From contig CM048552.1 of assembly GCA_026413225.1 (NCBI GenBank), forward strand, positions 196,429,553 to 196,493,552: 64,000 nt of DNA. The letters are read 5' to 3'. Below, one piece after another: positions 61,828-64,000 of this stretch (its first letter is position 1; every line of letters starts with the position of its first letter). Under the pieces are notes generated by a model, which was not told the origin of the DNA, did no database searches, and saw only the letters and a program-made list of their open reading frames with translations. The position numbers and the translations under genes are program-made. Source of the stretch: Otis tarda. Lineage: Eukaryota; Chordata; Aves; Otidiformes; Otididae.

Positions 61828-62484
61828 GTGGTACTGGGATTAGGAGAGAGGCGAGGGGCTCAGCTGAGGTGCGTCTACACTAATGCATGCAGCATGGGGA
61901 ACAAGCAAGAGGAGTTGGAAGCCATAGTGCAGCAGGCAAACTATGACCTAGTTGCCATAACAGAAACGTGGTGGGATTGCTCCCATGACTGGAGCACTGC
62001 AATGGATGGCTACAAACTCTTCAGGAGGGACAGGCAAGGAAGGAAGGGTGGTGGTGTGGCTCTCTATGTTAGGGAATCCTTTTCTGCTACTGAGATTGTG
62101 GCTGGGGATGATAACATTGAATCCCTATGGGTAAAGATCAGAGGAAGGGCTGACAAGGCAGACATCCTGGTGGGCGTCTGTTATAGACCGCCAAACCAGG
62201 ATGAAGAGACAGATGAGGTATTCTACAAGCAGCTGGCACGAGCTGCACGGTCGTCAGCCCTTGTCCTCATGGGGGACTTCAACTTCCCTGACATATGCTG
62301 GGAGTACAGCACAGCACAGAAGAAGCAGTCTAGGAGGTTTTTGGAGTGCATAGAGGATGCCTTCCTAATACAGTTGGTCAGAGAGCCCACGAGAGGAACT
62401 GCCCTGCTAGACCGACCTGCTGTTCGCAAACAGGGAAGGTCTGGTGGGAGATGTGGAGGTTGGGGGCTGCCTTGGACAGAGTGA
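61828..62484 (+). pseudogene. CR1 ORF2 N-terminal part: APE-type endonuclease
   Basis: Encodes the endonuclease that nicks the target DNA to prime reverse transcription. From the GTG at 61828: CVYTNACSMGNKQEELEAI (residues 15-33), catalytic glutamate in ITETWWD (44-50), GGGVALYVRE (74-83), CYRPP (118-122) and GDFN (149-152). All fit the exonuclease/APE fold of CR1. No ATG is seen near the expected ORF2 start. Similarity in this frame stops at the 4-bp duplication at 62410-62417; after that the frame is out of register to its stop at 62482-62484. Confidence 0.85.
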
Positions 62485-63133
62485 CCATGAAATGATAAAT
62501 TTCTCAATTCATGGTGGAGCTTGGAGGGGGAATAGTAAAACTGCTACCTTGGACTTCCGGAGGGCGGACTTTGAATTGTTCAAGAGACTAGTAGGGGGAG
62601 TCCCCTGGCATTCAGTCTTAGCGAACAAAGGGGTCCAAGAGAGCTGGTTGCTCTTCAAGAAGGAAGTCTTAAGGGCGCAGGAGCAGGCGGTCCCCCTGAG
62701 CCGCAAAATGAGCCGGTGGGAAAGAAGACCAGCGTGGATGAATAGGGAGCTATTCTTGAGGCTCCGGGAGAAAAAGAGAATCTACCGCCTGTGGAAGGAG
62801 GGACGGGCAACTGAGAATGAATACAAGGAAGTCGTTAGGATGTGTAGAGGTGAAATCAGAAAGGCAAAAGCCCAGCTTGAATTTAACCTGGCCACTGGGG
62901 TGAAAAGGAATAAGAAACTCTTTTATAAATACATTAACAGTAAGAGGAGGACAAAGGAGAATATCCACTCTTTGCTGGATGAGACTGGGAATGTGACCAC
63001 TGAGGATAAGGAAAAGGCGGAGGTTCTGAATGCCTTCTTTACGTCTGTCTTTAAAGGTCAGACCAGTTATCCTCAGGGTACTCCTCTCTCTGACCTGGTA
63101 GTCTCGGCTGGGGAGCACGCTAACCCCCTGTGA
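62444..63133 (+). pseudogene. CR1 ORF2 middle part: endonuclease end and linker to RT
   Basis: A 229-codon frame, opening on GTG, continues the protein after the first shift; similarity already begins near 62418. GQSDHEMINFS (residues 11-21) supplies the endonuclease SDH histidine motif. The linker that follows is rich in Lys/Arg/Trp (SRWERRPAWMN, LREKKRIYRLWKEG). KRRTKENIHSLLDETGNVTT and the start of the RT region ([20 protein letters not shown]) come last. The TGA at 63131-63133 is reached only because one base is missing just upstream; the RT frame resumes at 63127. Confidence 0.87.
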
Positions 63134-64000
63134 TTCTGGAAGAAACGGTCAGAGACTTACTACTCCAACTGGACTGCCACAAGTCCATGGGGCCGGATGA
63201 GATCCACCCAAGAGTGCTGAGGGAACTGGCGGAGGTGATAGCCGAGCCGCTTTCCATCATCTATCAGCGCTCCTTGTTGACTGGTGAGGTCCCGGAAGAC
63301 TGGAGGATTGCCAACGTGACTCCCATTTACAAGAAAGGTTGTAAGGAGGATCCGGGGAACTACAGGCCTGTTAGCCTGACCTCGGTTACAGGGAAGGTTA
63401 TGGAACAGATAGTCTTGAGGGAGATCATGCGGCATGTGCGGGATGGCCGGGGGATCAGGCCTAGCCAGCATGGGTTCATGAAGGGCAGGTCCTGTTTGAC
63501 CAACCTGATCTCCTTTTATGATCAAGTGACCCATCTGCTGGATGAGGGAAAGGCTGTTGATGTGGTCTACCTAGACTTCAGCAAAGCCTTTGACACTGCC
63601 TCCCATGGTATTCTCCTGCAGAAGCTGGCAGCCCATGGCTTGGATGGGTACACTCTTGGCTGGGTAAGGAGCTGGCTGGAGGGCCGGGCTCAGAGAGTGG
63701 TGGTGAATGGAGTTAAATCCAGCTGGCTACCGGTCACAAGTGGTGTTCCCCAGGGGTCGGTGCTGGGGCGTGTCCTCTTCAATATCTTTATTGATGATCT
63801 GGATGAGGGCATTGAGTGCACCCTCAGTAAGTTCGCAGATGACACCAAATTGGCTGGGAGTGTGGATCTGCCTGGGGGTAGCGAGGCCCTACAGAGGGAT
63901 CTGGACAGGCTGGAGAGCTGGGCTGAAGCCAATGGGATGAGGTTCAACAAGACCAAATGCCGAGTCCTGCACTTCGGCCACAACAACCCCAGGCAGCGCT
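63127..64000 (+). pseudogene. CR1 ORF2 RT domain, open to the window edge
   Basis: The frame starting at 63127 has no stop up to position 64000. It reads through [41 protein letters not shown], motif [11 protein letters not shown], motif [11 protein letters not shown] and motif C FADD (63832-63843), with both catalytic aspartates kept, then [14 protein letters not shown]. The Pro usually after VLG in motif B (VLGP in the 15171 copy) is Arg here. The C-terminal part lies beyond the window, so its integrity cannot be judged. Confidence 0.88.

Larger units (their letters stand above)
61770..64000 (+). mobile_element. Long CR1 LINE with endonuclease and RT, cut by the window end
   Basis: Starts around 61770-61800 (GATAAAGCCAGGCCTGCTAG looks like CR1 5' sequence, edge uncertain). 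It covers the start of ORF2 through the RT palm before leaving the window, so more than 2.2 kb is present. Coding continuity is broken twice: a 4-bp tandem duplication GACCGACC at 62410-62417, and a 1-bp loss just before 63124. Otherwise the domains are well preserved, so the copy is fairly young but dead as a single ORF. It shares its linker and RT sequence closely with the copy at 15171, so both belong to the same or sister subfamilies. Confidence 0.93.

Noticed and set aside
1-64000. CRISPR array, operon, prophage or bacterial mobile element
   Set aside because: No spaced direct repeats, no dense gene packing and no bacterial gene families. Sequence character is that of vertebrate nuclear DNA.

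Overview
The window looks like vertebrate nuclear DNA, almost certainly from a bird. It is AT-rich, poor in CpG, full of stops in all frames, and scattered with CR1 LINE copies that end in the avian-type (ATTCTATG)n 3' repeat. I recognise no host protein-coding exon, rRNA, tRNA gene, operon or CRISPR array, so this is best read as a gene-poor intergenic stretch or part of a large intron. The exact bird order cannot be told from the sequence. A CR1 reverse transcriptase frame with no break over 1.7 kb points to fairly recent CR1 activity.

Layout. 1-660: remains of a very old CR1-group LINE (endonuclease tail and start of RT). 661-15170: unique AT-rich DNA with a CpG-richer block (4924-5440), a possible old CR1 tail (9440-9605), an A/C-rich tract (11570-11700) and a tRNA-derived SINE fossil (about 14225-14340). 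15171-16958: 5'-truncated CR1 whose RT and C-terminal coding region is fully open. 16959-26590: mostly unique DNA, with two minus-strand CR1 tails. 26590-27706: a decayed CR1 interrupted by a solo LTR (26748-27029) with a perfect 6-bp target duplication. 27707-44555: unique DNA with two MIR-type SINE fossils (30765-30928, 35735-35850), two short CR1 tails and a 78-nt homopurine (GGGGAA)n tract. 44556-46706: a cluster of three same-direction CR1 copies plus an inverted CR1 3'-end scrap. 46707-60044: two minus-strand CR1 tails, a 225-bp GC-rich block with 10-bp inverted ends (49177-49401), otherwise unique DNA. 60045-60870: an old, degraded CR1. About 61770 to the window end: a long CR1 carrying endonuclease and RT domains, with two frame breaks, running off the edge.

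How the parts relate. The only protein-coding capacity I can support is the CR1 ORF2 machinery: an APE-type endonuclease nicks the target and a reverse transcriptase copies the RNA, starting at the 3' repeat. MIR-type SINEs have no protein of their own and used LINE enzymes. The nested LTR gives a relative order: the CR1 inserted first, then a class II-like endogenous retrovirus, which later collapsed to one LTR. I found no convincing new multi-gene system. The most useful items are the open CR1 RT frame, the nested LTR, the CR1 cluster, the homopurine tract, the GC-rich block with inverted ends, and the old SINE copies.
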